A DNA stretch of 64,000 nt from Prevotella sp. (GCA_016281055.1 JAEEHW010000134.1:1-64000), one strand, 5' to 3'; positions 8,177 through 16,951 are shown, counted from the stretch's first letter. The notes: a model not told the origin generated them from the sequence alone. Program-made: numbers and translations.

Positions 8177-11100
8177 ATGAAATTCGCAGAACATAAAGGT
8201 CTGAACCTTGTTGAGACAAACAAGGAAGTACTTGAGGAATGGAAGAAGAACGACGTTTTCCATAAGAGTATTGATGAGCGCGAGGGTGCGCCCGAATTCG
8301 TATTCTTTGAGGGACCGCCGTCAGCCAACGGTCATCCGGGCATACACCATGTGATGGGACGTACCATCAAGGACACCATACTCCGCTACAAGACCATGAA
8401 GGGCTTTCAGGTGAAGCGTAAGGCTGGCTGGGATACCCACGGCCTGCCGGTGGAACTGTCTGTAGAGAAGTCGCTCGGCATCACCAAGGAAGACATAGGC
8501 AAGAAGATTTCTGTTGACGATTACAACAAGGCTTGTCGCGAGAATGTGATGATGTACACCAGCGAGTGGACTGAACTCACTGACAAGATGGGCTATTGGG
8601 TTGACCTTGAGCACCCATACATTACATACGACATTAAATATATAGAAACACTGTGGTATCTGCTGAAGCAGCTTTACAACAAGGGACTGCTTTACAAGGG
8701 ATATACCATTCAGCCATATTCGCCGGCTGCCGGCACGGGTCTCTCATCGCATGAGTTGAACCAGCCTGGTTGCTACCGCGACGTGAAGGACACTACTGTG
8801 ACTGCACAGTTCAAGGTTACGGAGAAATCTTCGGCCTTCAACCTTCAGTCCTCATCCGACCTTCCGCTTTACATCCTCGCATGGACCACTACACCATGGA
8901 CACTGCCGTCAAACACGGCTCTCTGTGTAGGTCCGAAGATTGACTATGTGGCAGTGAAGGGCCAGAACCCTTACACTGGTGAGGAGGCTGTCTATGTCAT
9001 GGCAGAGGCACGTCTCTCTGCTTATTTCCAGGCAGAAGAGGGCAAGGAACTCGAGATACTGTGGCGCGGTAAGGGTGCCGACCTCATCGGTACACGCTAT
9101 GAGCAACTGATGCCTTGGGTGAAGCCTTGTGCTTTGGAAAATGACAAGGTGGTTGTGAAGGAGGCAGAGGCATTCCGCGTAATCCCTGGCGACTACGTTA
9201 CTACGGAAGACGGTACGGGTATCGTACACATCGCACCTACATTCGGTGCCGACGATGCCAAGGTGGCTAAGGATGCCGGCATACCGTCGCTGTTCATTAT
9301 TGACAAGGCGGGCGACACTCGTCCGATGGTTGATTTCCAGGGCAAGTATTTCGTCAAGGAAGATATGAACGAGGAGTTCGTGAGTCTTTGTGTGAACGAA
9401 GGATATTGGAAGCACAGCGGTGACTATGTCAAGAACGCTTACGACCCAAAATACAATGTTGACGGCAAGTATGACGAGAAAGCCGCCGCAAAGGATATGG
9501 ACCTCAACGTGATTCTCTGCATTGAGATGAAGGAGCAGGGCACGGCATTCAAGATTGAGAAGCATGTGCACAACTATCCTCACTGCTGGCGTACTGACAA
9601 ACCGGTGCTTTACTATCCGCTCGACTCATGGTTCATTCGCTCTACTGCATGCAAGGAGCGCATGGCAGAACTGAACAAGACCATTCAGTGGAAGCCGGAG
9701 TCAACAGGCACGGGCCGTTTCGGCAAGTGGCTTGAGAACCTCAACGACTGGAACCTGTCGCGCTCGCGCTACTGGGGCACTCCGTTGCCTATATGGCGCA
9801 ACCGTGACACTAAGGAAGAGATATGTATCGGTTCGCTTGAAGAACTTTACAACGAGATAGAGAAATCTGTTGCGGCCGGCGTAATGCAGAGCAATCCGCT
9901 GAAGGAAAAAGGCTTCGTGCCTGGCGACATGTCGCAGGAGAACTATGACAAGATAGACATTCACCGTCCTTACGTTGACTATATCAAACTCGTTGGCAAG
10001 GACGGCTCTGTGCTTACCCGCGAACTGGACCTCATAGATGTGTGGTTTGATTCTGGTGCGATGCCGTATGCACAGATACACTATCCTTTCGAGAACAAGG
10101 AACTCATTGATGGCGGCAAGGCTTTCCCTGCCGACTTCATCGCAGAGGGCGTGGATCAGACACGTGGATGGTTCTTCACGCTGCATGCCATCGCAACGAT
10201 GGTGTTTGATAGCGTGGCATTCAAGAATGTCATCTCCAACGGACTGGTGCTCGACAAGAACGGCATCAAGATGTCAAAGCGTCTCGGCAACGTCATCAAT
10301 CCGTTCGACTGCATAGGTCAGTATGGCACGGATGCCGTGCGCTGGTACATGATGACCAACTCTGCTCCGTGGGATAACCTGTCGTTCGATCCAGACGGAG
10401 TGAAGGAAGTGACGTCGTCATTTTTCATCAAGTTGTATCAGGCTTATTCGTTCTTTACGATGTATGCCAATGTAGACGGCTTCGAGTATAAGGAGGCTGA
10501 CGTACCTTTTGCAGAGCGTCCTGACTTCGACCGCTGGCTGTTGTCAGAACTCAATACGCTCGTCAAGGACGTTGACGAAACACTGTCAAAGTATGAGCCG
10601 ACTCCGGCAGGACGACTGATACAGTCGTTTGTCATCGACAAACTGTCTAACTGGTACATCCGTCTGAACAAGAAACGTTTCTGGGGTGGTGGCATGACAC
10701 AGGACAAACTGTCGGCTTACCAGACACTCTATACTTGCCTCGACACTTTGGCAAGACTCATAGCACCGATATCACCGTTCTATGCAGACCAGTTGTTCCG
10801 CGACCTTAATGCTGTTACTGGTCGTGATAAGTCTGCAAGCGTTCACCTTGCCAAGTTCCCTGTGGCAGACGAGGCTGTGATTGACACAGACCTGGAACAG
10901 TCCATGCAGGTGGCAATGCAGGTAACGTCTATGGTGTTGTCGCTGCGCAAGAAGGTAAAGATACCAGTGATACAGGCACTGCAGACCATCTCCATCCCTG
11001 CCAGCGATGCCAAGTTGCGTGAGAGCATCGAGCGCATGGCTTCGGTCATCCTTGCAGAGACCAACGTCAAGGAACTGACCTTCATCGAAGACGGTTCTGG

Positions 11101-11629
11101 TATGCAGCTCGTAAAGAAGGTGAAGTGTAACTTCCGCACCATGGGTAAGAAGTTCGGCAAACTGATGAAATCCGTTAATGCTGCCGTTATGGCAATGAGT
11201 CAGGAGCAGATTTCAGAACTTGAAGCCAACGGAGTGATAAGCCTTGACGTCGAGGGACAGCCTACGCAGATAGACGCTGCCGACGTGGAGATTATCTCTG
11301 AGGACATCCCTGGATGGACCATTGCTCAGGAAGGCAAGATTACCGTGGCTCTTGACATTGAGATTACTCCGGAACTGAAGACAGAGGGCATGGCACGTCT
11401 CATCATCAAGCGCATACAGAACCTCCGCAAGGAGTCTGGCTTTGAAATCACCGACCGCATCAACGTGGTTGTTGAAAGCAACGACGAGTTGGCAGAGGCA
11501 GTGAAGGTGCATGGTGAGCATATCGCTGCACAGGTGCTGGCAAACTCTCTTACTGTCGGCGATGCCACTGATGGCGTGGAGACAGACTTCGGCGAGTTCA
11601 ATGCCAAGGTGCTGGTTAGAAAAGCATGA
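8177..11629 (+). CDS. ileS: isoleucine-tRNA ligase
   Basis: 1150 residues, longer than the E. coli enzyme and typical for Bacteroidota and for the second, eukaryote-like type of IleS. It charges tRNA-Ile. Visible signatures: the HIGH-type motif in PPSANGHPGIHHVMGR near residue 53, editing-domain sequences (YILAWTTTPWTLPSN; GTGIVHIAPTFGADD), the WFDSGAMPYAQ block, and KMSKR at about residue 698. The C-terminal third holds the anticodon-binding helices and a DUF5915-like tail with VALDIEITPELKTEGMAR. It is monocistronic with its own promoter. Confidence 0.97.
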   Translation: MKFAEHKGLNLVETNKEVLEEWKKNDVFHKSIDEREGAPEFVFFEGPPSANGHPGIHHVMGRTIKDTILRYKTMKGFQVKRKAGWDTHGLPVELSVEKSLGITKEDIGKKISVDDYNKACRENVMMYTSEWTELTDKMGYWVDLEHPYITYDIKYIETLWYLLKQLYNKGLLYKGYTIQPYSPAAGTGLSSHELNQPGCYRDVKDTTVTAQFKVTEKSSAFNLQSSSDLPLYILAWTTTPWTLPSNTALCVGPKIDYVAVKGQNPYTGEEAVYVMAEARLSAYFQAEEGKELEILWRGKGADLIGTRYEQLMPWVKPCALENDKVVVKEAEAFRVIPGDYVTTEDGTGIVHIAPTFGADDAKVAKDAGIPSLFIIDKAGDTRPMVDFQGKYFVKEDMNEEFVSLCVNEGYWKHSGDYVKNAYDPKYNVDGKYDEKAAAKDMDLNVILCIEMKEQGTAFKIEKHVHNYPHCWRTDKPVLYYPLDSWFIRSTACKERMAELNKTIQWKPESTGTGRFGKWLENLNDWNLSRSRYWGTPLPIWRNRDTKEEICIGSLEELYNEIEKSVAAGVMQSNPLKEKGFVPGDMSQENYDKIDIHRPYVDYIKLVGKDGSVLTRELDLIDVWFDSGAMPYAQIHYPFENKELIDGGKAFPADFIAEGVDQTRGWFFTLHAIATMVFDSVAFKNVISNGLVLDKNGIKMSKRLGNVINPFDCIGQYGTDAVRWYMMTNSAPWDNLSFDPDGVKEVTSSFFIKLYQAYSFFTMYANVDGFEYKEADVPFAERPDFDRWLLSELNTLVKDVDETLSKYEPTPAGRLIQSFVIDKLSNWYIRLNKKRFWGGGMTQDKLSAYQTLYTCLDTLARLIAPISPFYADQLFRDLNAVTGRDKSASVHLAKFPVADEAVIDTDLEQSMQVAMQVTSMVLSLRKKVKIPVIQALQTISIPASDAKLRESIERMASVILAETNVKELTFIEDGSGMQLVKKVKCNFRTMGKKFGKLMKSVNAAVMAMSQEQISELEANGVISLDVEGQPTQIDAADVEIISEDIPGWTIAQEGKITVALDIEITPELKTEGMARLIIKRIQNLRKESGFEITDRINVVVESNDELAEAVKVHGEHIAAQVLANSLTVGDATDGVETDFGEFNAKVLVRKA

Positions 11630-11646
11630 GATATAAGAAATTAAGG

Positions 11647-11713
11647 AGTTAAGGAGTTAAGACATTACGTATTATTGTTGACAAACTATTACATTTGCCT
11701 TAACTACTTAACT
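11647..11713. repeat. inverted simple repeat after ileS
   Basis: AGTTAAGGAGTTAAG (11647-11661) and CTTAACTACTTAACT (11699-11713) pair with one mismatch. Each arm is itself a tandem octamer. It may act as a transcript end for ileS, but a TACATTTG at 11690-11697 inside it could also start transcription of the next gene. Confidence 0.6.
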
Positions 11714-11791
11714 ACTGATTACTTATTAGCTTACCTATAGACTACTGAAAAATAAAAACTAAGTCAAATATTAACTAACAACCAAACAATT

Positions 11792-12175
11792 ATGGCTGAA
11801 ATAAAGAAACGCTATAGTGATGAAGACCTTGCCGAGTTCAAGGAGATCATTGAACAGAAGTTGGAACTGGCACGTCGCGACTACAATGAGATGATGAAAT
11901 CGCTTCGCAACGACGAGGGCAACGACGTGGCTGACACGTCGCCAACGTACAAGGTGCTTGAGGAAGGTTCTACCACCCAGAATCGTCAGGAGACCATCAT
12001 GCTGGCGCAACGTCAGCAGAAGTTCATACAGGGGTTGGAAGCCGCCCTCGTGCGCATAGCCAACAAAACCTATGGTATAGATCGCATGACAGGTGAACTG
12101 ATACCTAAAGAACGTCTTCGCGCTGTGCCTCATGCCACACTGTCTGTGGAGTCGAAGATGAAGAAGGGACACTGA
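11792..12175 (+). CDS. TraR/DksA family protein without zinc-finger cysteines
   Basis: 127 residues. It has a coiled-coil first half (DEDLAEFKEIIEQKLELARRD...), then a segment aligning with the DksA zinc-finger region: YGIDRMTGELIPKERLRAVPHAT. The family normally carries four zinc Cys; here the protein has none, with Asp where YGxC would be. DksA proteins bind the secondary channel of RNA polymerase and work with ppGpp; Bacteroidota forms are often Cys-poor. Start ATG is well spaced after an A-rich leader. Confidence 0.85.
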   Translation: MAEIKKRYSDEDLAEFKEIIEQKLELARRDYNEMMKSLRNDEGNDVADTSPTYKVLEEGSTTQNRQETIMLAQRQQKFIQGLEAALVRIANKTYGIDRMTGELIPKERLRAVPHATLSVESKMKKGH

Positions 12176-12191
12176 GGATATAAAACGGATG

Positions 12192-12241
12192 CGTCCGCAT
12201 ACGTAGCTTGATGGTTGCGTGTGCGGGCGTTATGCGTTTTT
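12192..12241 (+). terminator. intrinsic terminator after the DksA-like gene
   Basis: CGTCCGCATACG (12192-12203) and CGTGTGCGGGCG (12218-12229) form a 12-bp stem with G-T pairs, and a T-run follows at 12236-12241. Confidence 0.75.
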
Positions 12242-12257
12242 TGAAACATATAATGTC
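12240..12257 (+). promoter_or_regulatory. second copy of the 18-base leader motif
   Basis: Identical to 1543-1560 over 18 bases and placed 80 bases before the 12320 start. No TAnnTTTG is visible between the terminator above and the ATG, so the motif may be part of an unusual promoter. Confidence 0.55.
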
Positions 12258-12319
12258 CATATAAATAGTCATGATTTTTTATTATTAGCGTAGAATACAA
12301 ACCAATAAATAGAAAGAAT

Positions 12320-14305
12320 ATGAAAACCAAAACAAAGAGGATTTACCTTCTAATCTTTGCGCTCGTGGCAATGGTTTCTGGTGCTAAGGCTGAGAGTACG
12401 GCGTATGCGGAATACAAAGATAGCACACTTACGTTCAAGTTTGGTGAATTACCTGCGGGGGGATTGGTGTATGATCTCAAGAAAATATTAGGTATGCCTG
12501 GTTGGTATAGTTATCATGAGGCTGTCAAGACCGTTGTTTTTGATACATCATTTTCAGAGGCCCATCCCCAAAGCTGTGAACTATGGTTTTACCAGATGAC
12601 ATCGTTGACTTCCATACAGGGTATAGAAAACCTGAATACTTCGGAAGTTACGACCATGAGCAATATGTTTTGTGGCTGCTCTGCCCTTACATCTATTGAT
12701 TTGAGCAATTTCAATACTACAAATGTAGAATACATGGGTTTAATGTTCGCTAGTTGCAGTAGTTTGAAAACTCTTGATCTGAGCAAATTCAATACAGAGA
12801 AAGTAAAAGACATGAGTAGCATGTTTCTTAGCTGTAGCAGACTCTCGTCTCTTAATTTGAGCAGTTTCAATACTGAGAAAGTAACCAATATGGCTAATAT
12901 GTTTCATGGTTGTGGATGTCTTACAAGTCTTGACCTCAGTAATTTTAACACCTCTAACGTGACAGACATGAATTATATGTTTGAAAGATGTGCTAACCTT
13001 ACGAACCTAAATGTCAGTGGCTTTAATACCTCCAAGGTAAGTGACATGAACCATATGTTCGCTAATTGTATCGGTCTTTCAAGTCTTGACGTTAGTTCTT
13101 TTAATACCTTAGCGGTGGAAAATATGGCAAGCATGTTTTATAATTGTTTGGAACTCAGAATTCTTGACGTTAGTGGCTTCAATACCTCTCAGGTGACGAG
13201 TATGGATTACATGTTCTGCCATTGTGAACGCCTTTCCTTCATATATTGTAATGAGTCATGGCAGAGAAGTGGTTTGACATCTTCTTGTATGTTTGATCAC
13301 TGTCAATCGTTGATAGGTGCCATGGGCTACTATGATGCAGAAAAGACGAATGCTGATTACGCAAACCCTGAAACGGGCTATTTCACTTATAAGGTAGATA
13401 CTTTTGCCATCACAATTAATTCAAAGGCAGTCACCAGTTTGAACTGCAACGACCTCACCGCCATCCCCGGCGTTACGGGCAAGGCATCATACGATAGCGA
13501 GACAAAGACACTGTATCTGGAGAATGCTAACATAACGGAGATGACTATGGCAGGCGGCCTGGCGATGGAAAACAAGATAGACTCATTGAAAATCAATGTG
13601 AAGGGTGACTGCAGCATATCGTCAACCGCAGGTACAGGCATCAAGAATACCAGCAAGACATTGATAATAACCGGCACGGGTACGCTCGACATCACTGCAG
13701 GCAACAATGGTATAGTGATGACCAACACTGCTGCAAACAACCTTGTCGTCGACGGTAAGGTGACGGTGAACGTTACCGCAGACAACTATGGTGTGCAGGG
13801 TAGGGAATACGAGCAGCATGTATTAGGCGGAACAACAAGAATATACTACCGTACCACACTGAAGGTAGGCGGTGCGAACTCGAAACTCAGCGTGAATGGT
13901 GCGGCAAAGTGCTTCCATACTCTTGGTGGCTTCATTCCTGCAGCAGGCTACAAGGTTACCGCACCGTCACGCACAGCATACTATGACACAGATGATGATG
14001 TTGCATACTACACATTCTGCAAGTTGTCGGTGTCATTCGGAAAGGAACTGTCTGGTTCTGCAACGACGACGCTCACGCCTGTTGCCGGTACGGCAGTGGT
14101 GATAGAGAATACCGTGACATACCAGCCCGGTGATGTGAACCATGACGGTTCGATAACAATGGCAGATGCCAACGCCGTAGTGAACTATTTCCTAGCCACC
14201 GACAAGCCGGAGGACTTTGACGTGACGACTGCCAACGTGAATGGCGACGACGGCATCACGATGGCGGACGCCAACATGATAGTAAATATGTTCCTGGGGC
14301 AGTAA
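12320..14305 (+). CDS. secreted BspA/DUF285 repeat protein with dockerin
   Basis: 661 residues. Signal peptide (residues 1-24), then eight repeats of about 23 residues of the form FNTxxVxxMxxMFxxCxxLxxLDLS (about residues 95-310), the pattern of DUF285 / Mycoplasma-type surface repeats. A module similar to those in the 1634 protein follows (NSKAVTSLNCNDLTAIPG near 372), and the protein ends in a dockerin pair (GDVNHDGSITMADANAVV; NVNGDDGITMADANMIV). DUF285 proteins are surface proteins that bind host or microbial ligands. The sharing of module, dockerin and leader motif with 1634-3283 argues for joint regulation and assembly. Confidence 0.85.
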   Translation: MKTKTKRIYLLIFALVAMVSGAKAESTAYAEYKDSTLTFKFGELPAGGLVYDLKKILGMPGWYSYHEAVKTVVFDTSFSEAHPQSCELWFYQMTSLTSIQGIENLNTSEVTTMSNMFCGCSALTSIDLSNFNTTNVEYMGLMFASCSSLKTLDLSKFNTEKVKDMSSMFLSCSRLSSLNLSSFNTEKVTNMANMFHGCGCLTSLDLSNFNTSNVTDMNYMFERCANLTNLNVSGFNTSKVSDMNHMFANCIGLSSLDVSSFNTLAVENMASMFYNCLELRILDVSGFNTSQVTSMDYMFCHCERLSFIYCNESWQRSGLTSSCMFDHCQSLIGAMGYYDAEKTNADYANPETGYFTYKVDTFAITINSKAVTSLNCNDLTAIPGVTGKASYDSETKTLYLENANITEMTMAGGLAMENKIDSLKINVKGDCSISSTAGTGIKNTSKTLIITGTGTLDITAGNNGIVMTNTAANNLVVDGKVTVNVTADNYGVQGREYEQHVLGGTTRIYYRTTLKVGGANSKLSVNGAAKCFHTLGGFIPAAGYKVTAPSRTAYYDTDDDVAYYTFCKLSVSFGKELSGSATTTLTPVAGTAVVIENTVTYQPGDVNHDGSITMADANAVVNYFLATDKPEDFDVTTANVNGDDGITMADANMIVNMFLGQ

Positions 14306-14345
14306 AAAATGAAGAATGAAGAATAAAGAATGAAGAATGAATATT
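14306..14345. repeat. simple repeat, AATGAAGA units
   Basis: Tandem AATGAAGAAT-like units fill the gap between the convergent genes ending at 14305 and 14380. Confidence 0.8.
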
Positions 14346-14379
14346 ACTGTTCGGCTGCATGTTATCCGCATGGGATTCT

Positions 14380-15105
14380 TCATTCGTTCACTCCCACGCC
14401 GAACAGGGCGAAGTCACCTTTCAGTGGGTCGTCAGGGAAGACATCTTTTAGTTTGTTCGTGAGCCTGATGGCAGACGACATGGAGGCCGTCTTGGACTGT
14501 AGCAGTCCGAGGCGGCTTGCTTCTTGTAGCACGTGGGTGTCCATCGGTATGATAAGGGTACGTTTGTCGATGACGTCATTCCATAGTCCGAGGTCAACGG
14601 GTGATTCGTCTCTTACCATCCAGCGAAGGAACATGCAAAGGCGTTTGCAGCTTGACTGCGTGTTCTTGGGAATGATGCCCTCAACATTTCTTGTTGCAAA
14701 CCATTTCGTTATCTTTTCCAGAGCATCAAGGCATGTTCCGTTGCCTACAAAGTCTTTTATTGTGCCATGTTGGTTAAGCATTTCCTGTAATGCTGTCAGC
14801 ATTTTGCGCATTGTGGCATAGGTGTATAGGCGGTAGAAACACTGGTTGGAGTCCGGAAATATGTTCTTGAAATCGCCGCTATATACCCAATCATATATAT
14901 TGCCGTTGCAACTGTCAAGTATGAATTGTATCCTTGGCAAGAACTGTTTCCTGCTTCCATAACTGATGGATGCAGCAATGAAAGCCATTATTTCCTTGTT
15001 CTTGTCACCCTCCACCTGATGCATGAACCATGAAGGGTCTCCGTTAAGGAAATCCTTCGTTTCATATTTGTCGGCAAGAGTCTTGAGTGTTGTTGCTATG
15101 TCCAT
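14380..15105 (-). CDS. TIGR02757 family protein (DUF2400)
   Basis: 241 residues. The opening LADKYETKDFLNGDPSWFMHQ, the block ISYGSRKQFLPRIQFIL and the terminal FPDDPLKGDFALFGVGV are features of TIGR02757, a Bacteroidota and epsilonproteobacterial family of unknown function with an HhH-DNA-glycosylase-like helical arrangement (MRKMLTALQEML; CMFLRWMVR). The segment MDTHVLQEASRLGLL resembles the helix-hairpin-helix enzymes' HVxR region. The exact substrate, if any, is not known. Confidence 0.85.
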   Translation of the reverse strand: MDIATTLKTLADKYETKDFLNGDPSWFMHQVEGDKNKEIMAFIAASISYGSRKQFLPRIQFILDSCNGNIYDWVYSGDFKNIFPDSNQCFYRLYTYATMRKMLTALQEMLNQHGTIKDFVGNGTCLDALEKITKWFATRNVEGIIPKNTQSSCKRLCMFLRWMVRDESPVDLGLWNDVIDKRTLIIPMDTHVLQEASRLGLLQSKTASMSSAIRLTNKLKDVFPDDPLKGDFALFGVGVNE

Positions 15106-15176
15106 GAACCTTAATGTAAAGTTGTATGCAAAAATACAACAAATAATTTATCTGACAAAATTTTCGTGATCATTTC

Positions 15177-15207
15177 TTGGTTGTTTTATTTTTTTTCTTT
15201 ACCTTTG
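15177..15207 (+). promoter_or_regulatory. promoter of an orphan leader
   Basis: TTG at 15177-15179 and TACCTTTG at 15200-15207 are 20 bases apart. No convincing ORF follows before the prophage end. Confidence 0.6.
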
Positions 15208-15213
15208 CAACAC

Positions 15214-15345
15214 GAAGAACAGTTAGCTCACGGGGTGGGCAAGGTTTTTCGTTGTTTACGCAGCAAGGCGTAGGCAGACATATTGGTTTTGATGTTTATC
15301 CGGTAATGCCTTGTGTAGGCATATCCGTTATAACATCAGAAAAGG
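15214..15345 (+). ncRNA. structured leader, weakly TPP-riboswitch-like
   Basis: A nested fold is visible: TGATGTT (15290-15296) with AACATCA (15332-15338) enclosing ATGCCT (15306-15311) with AGGCAT (15317-15322). The words GGGGTG near 15230 and GGTAATGCC with GTAGGCA near 15302-15321 resemble conserved parts of the TPP element, but the near-invariant CTGAGA is missing. No thiamine gene follows. It may be a decayed or prophage-disrupted riboswitch, or an unrelated RNA. Confidence 0.35.
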
Positions 15346-15387
15346 GCGTTTACGTGACGTTTTATCTTCTTTGTTTGTAAGGGGGAT

Positions 15388-15788
15388 AAAACGAGATGTG
15401 GTAAAAGGGAGAGCGAGAAAAAAGCAACGAAAGAATTGATGGATAGTGCGTTAGAGAGGGAATGAGGATGAAAGAAGCGTGACAAAATTACAAAACGAAA
15501 TGTGACATTTATATAACATCGGTGTTACATGGGAGGGGAATTTGAACGGTGTTCAATCAATAGATGTTACATGGCGGCCATACGGTCGCTTTTTTTGTGC
15601 CTTATAGCTTGTGTTTATGCGGTTTAGGGGAGTATAGCGGAGGGTGCGGCAAGGTGTTCAAAATGGTGTTCAAAGGGGCTTAAATGGGTGTTTTTGCAGG
15701 TGGGGTATTTGGAGGTGGAAAGTGGTGAAAATATGACTTAGGGTGACAGTTAGGGTGACGTTTAGGGTGACAGTTAAAAACGAAATGT
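15388..15788. other. left-end transposase-site cluster (L1-L3)
   Basis: Core AAAACGARATGT occurs at 15388-15399 (R = G), 15492-15503 and 15777-15788, all in the same orientation, with an inverted partial copy ACATTTCGT at 16007-16015. L1 to L2 is 104 bases, close to the L1-L2 distance in phage Mu. Function as MuA-like binding sites is inferred from the inverted copies at the other end. Confidence 0.6.
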
Positions 15789-15816
15789 TCCAGTTAGGGT
15801 GACACTTAGGGTGACA
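15738..15816. repeat. TTAGGGTGACA iteron array
   Basis: Five 11-base copies start at 15738, 15750, 15762, 15794 and 15806, on a strict 12-base period except where transposase site L3 (core 15777-15788) is inserted. Likely a protein-binding array beside or competing with L3. The rest of 15400-16130 shows no credible gene; it holds the end sites, this array and small palindromes. Confidence 0.75.
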
Positions 15817-16022
15817 CTTTGCGGACTTTTTTTTGCCGATTAGAGGGGAACTATGACCAAAATGAGGGCGAAAATGGGGGTTTTTACGGCTTTTTAGGGG
15901 GTACTTTGCAGGGGGTGGAGGGTAAAAAGTAGGATTCGGAGGGTACTTTTTTAATGATGTGGCTATTTATCAGGTGATTAGCGAAAAAACGGTGTTTTTA
16001 TAAGGAACATTTCGTGTGTTGT

Positions 16023-16094
16023 GGCGATGGTATCGCCGCCTACGAGGTAAGGAGCTGCTCAGTGGGAGATGTGACGGGTGGCAATGGTATTGCC
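16023..16094. repeat. two small palindromes with GGT spacers
   Basis: GGCGAT-GGT-ATCGCC (16023-16037) and GGCAAT-GGT-ATTGCC (16080-16094) are perfect hairpins. The GGT spacer matches that of two copies of the GTCGCTGT palindrome found elsewhere in the prophage. Confidence 0.65.
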
Positions 16095-16134
16095 ACATAC
16101 ACGACAGTGGAGGGGCGAGGGTGATGGCACAAGA

Positions 16135-16161
16135 AAGCCGCTCATGGTGTTTGAGCGGCTT
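16135..16161 (-). terminator. terminator of the repressor gene
   Basis: AAGCCGCTCA (16135-16144) pairs with TGAGCGGCTT (16152-16161). On the minus strand the stem is followed by TTCTT. It lies 27 bases past the repressor stop. Confidence 0.65.
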
Positions 16162-16187
16162 ATATTATATATATGTATGTGGGATGC

Positions 16188-16856
16188 TTAGAAGAATTTA
16201 CTGATGGAGCCAACTACCTCGAATATTTTTATGATGCGTGATATGTCGAACTCCTGATCGTCATATTCGCTCTTGTTGACTGGTACATATAACAATGTGG
16301 ATGGAGACGAGCCGCGACGCAGTATCTTGATGGTGCGTATGGTGTCGAGCACTACGGCGTACGTCTCGCCATACTGTATGTCCTGTATGGTACATTCACG
16401 CAGTGCGATGATGTCGCCGTGGTTGATGCGCGGTTCCATTGAGTGGCCGGTGACGTTGCACCAGACGGTGGCTCTCTCCAATCCCGGCACTACTATGTTG
16501 CAGGCTGGCAATCTTGTCTGGTCGTTGAATATCTCGCTGAAGCCACCGAAGAAGTCAACATCATAATAAGGTGTGCCTACAGATGGGTCATAAGAGATTT
16601 CTGCATCTTTTTTTGAATTTTCTTCTTGATTTATTTTGCAGTTTGCGAAATTTTCTTCTATATCACCTTCTCCAGTGAGCAACCATCTTGATGAAACACC
16701 TGTGCATTTGGAGAATACCAAATCATAGTCCATGGCATCCCTTGCCAGCCATGAACTAATAGTAGAAGGGGCTACACCTATGTATTTTGCGAAAGTTGTA
16801 GGTTTTCCTTCTCCATAATGTTGAATCAAGGCTTTTAATCTATCTTTTTTATTCAT
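16188..16856 (-). CDS. phage repressor, HTH plus S24 peptidase
   Basis: 222 residues. The first 65 carry a helix-turn-helix (TTFAKYIGVAPSTISSWLARD), the last 110 a LexA/CI-type S24 peptidase with the Ser-Lys dyad visible: S139 in TGHSMEP and K177 in RTIKILRR. Such repressors hold the lytic genes off and cleave themselves on RecA activation; induction by DNA damage is therefore likely but not shown. The linker (near FANCKINQEENSKK) is encoded by a third copy of the operator-like repeat found upstream. It faces the early operon. Confidence 0.92.
   Translation of the reverse strand: MNKKDRLKALIQHYGEGKPTTFAKYIGVAPSTISSWLARDAMDYDLVFSKCTGVSSRWLLTGEGDIEENFANCKINQEENSKKDAEISYDPSVGTPYYDVDFFGGFSEIFNDQTRLPACNIVVPGLERATVWCNVTGHSMEPRINHGDIIALRECTIQDIQYGETYAVVLDTIRTIKILRRGSSPSTLLYVPVNKSEYDDQEFDISRIIKIFEVVGSISKFF
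16634..16654. promoter_or_regulatory. operator-like repeat inside the repressor gene
   Basis: This copy of TTTTGCAGTTTGCGAAATTT, preceded by the same TTTATT context as the upstream copy at 16892, lies in the linker-coding region of the repressor. Confidence 0.55.
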
Positions 16857-16858
16857 AA

Positions 16859-16912
16859 TTTTGCAGTTTGCGAAATTTTCTTCTTAATTTATTTTGCAGT
16901 TTGCGAAATTTT
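16859..16912. promoter_or_regulatory. tandem operator repeats
   Basis: Two copies of TTTTGCAGTTTGCGAAATTT at 16859-16878 and 16892-16911, 33 bases apart. The core TTTGCA-GTT-TGCGAAA is a near palindrome, as expected for a dimeric repressor. The second copy covers the -33 box of the early promoter. Confidence 0.65.
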
Positions 16913-16923
16913 GTTTAACTTTG
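16893..16923 (+). promoter_or_regulatory. early (lytic) promoter
   Basis: TTTG at 16893-16896 inside the second operator, 19 bases, then TAACTTTG at 16916-16923. Transcription would begin near 16930 and run into the small HTH gene at 17021. Confidence 0.75.
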
Positions 16924-16951
16924 CAACGACATTCAAAATGTGACTGCGCTA

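Noticed and set aside
15177..15380. 67-codon ORF before the prophage
   Set aside because: Starts within the promoter, codes through the folded leader and has no protein-like character.
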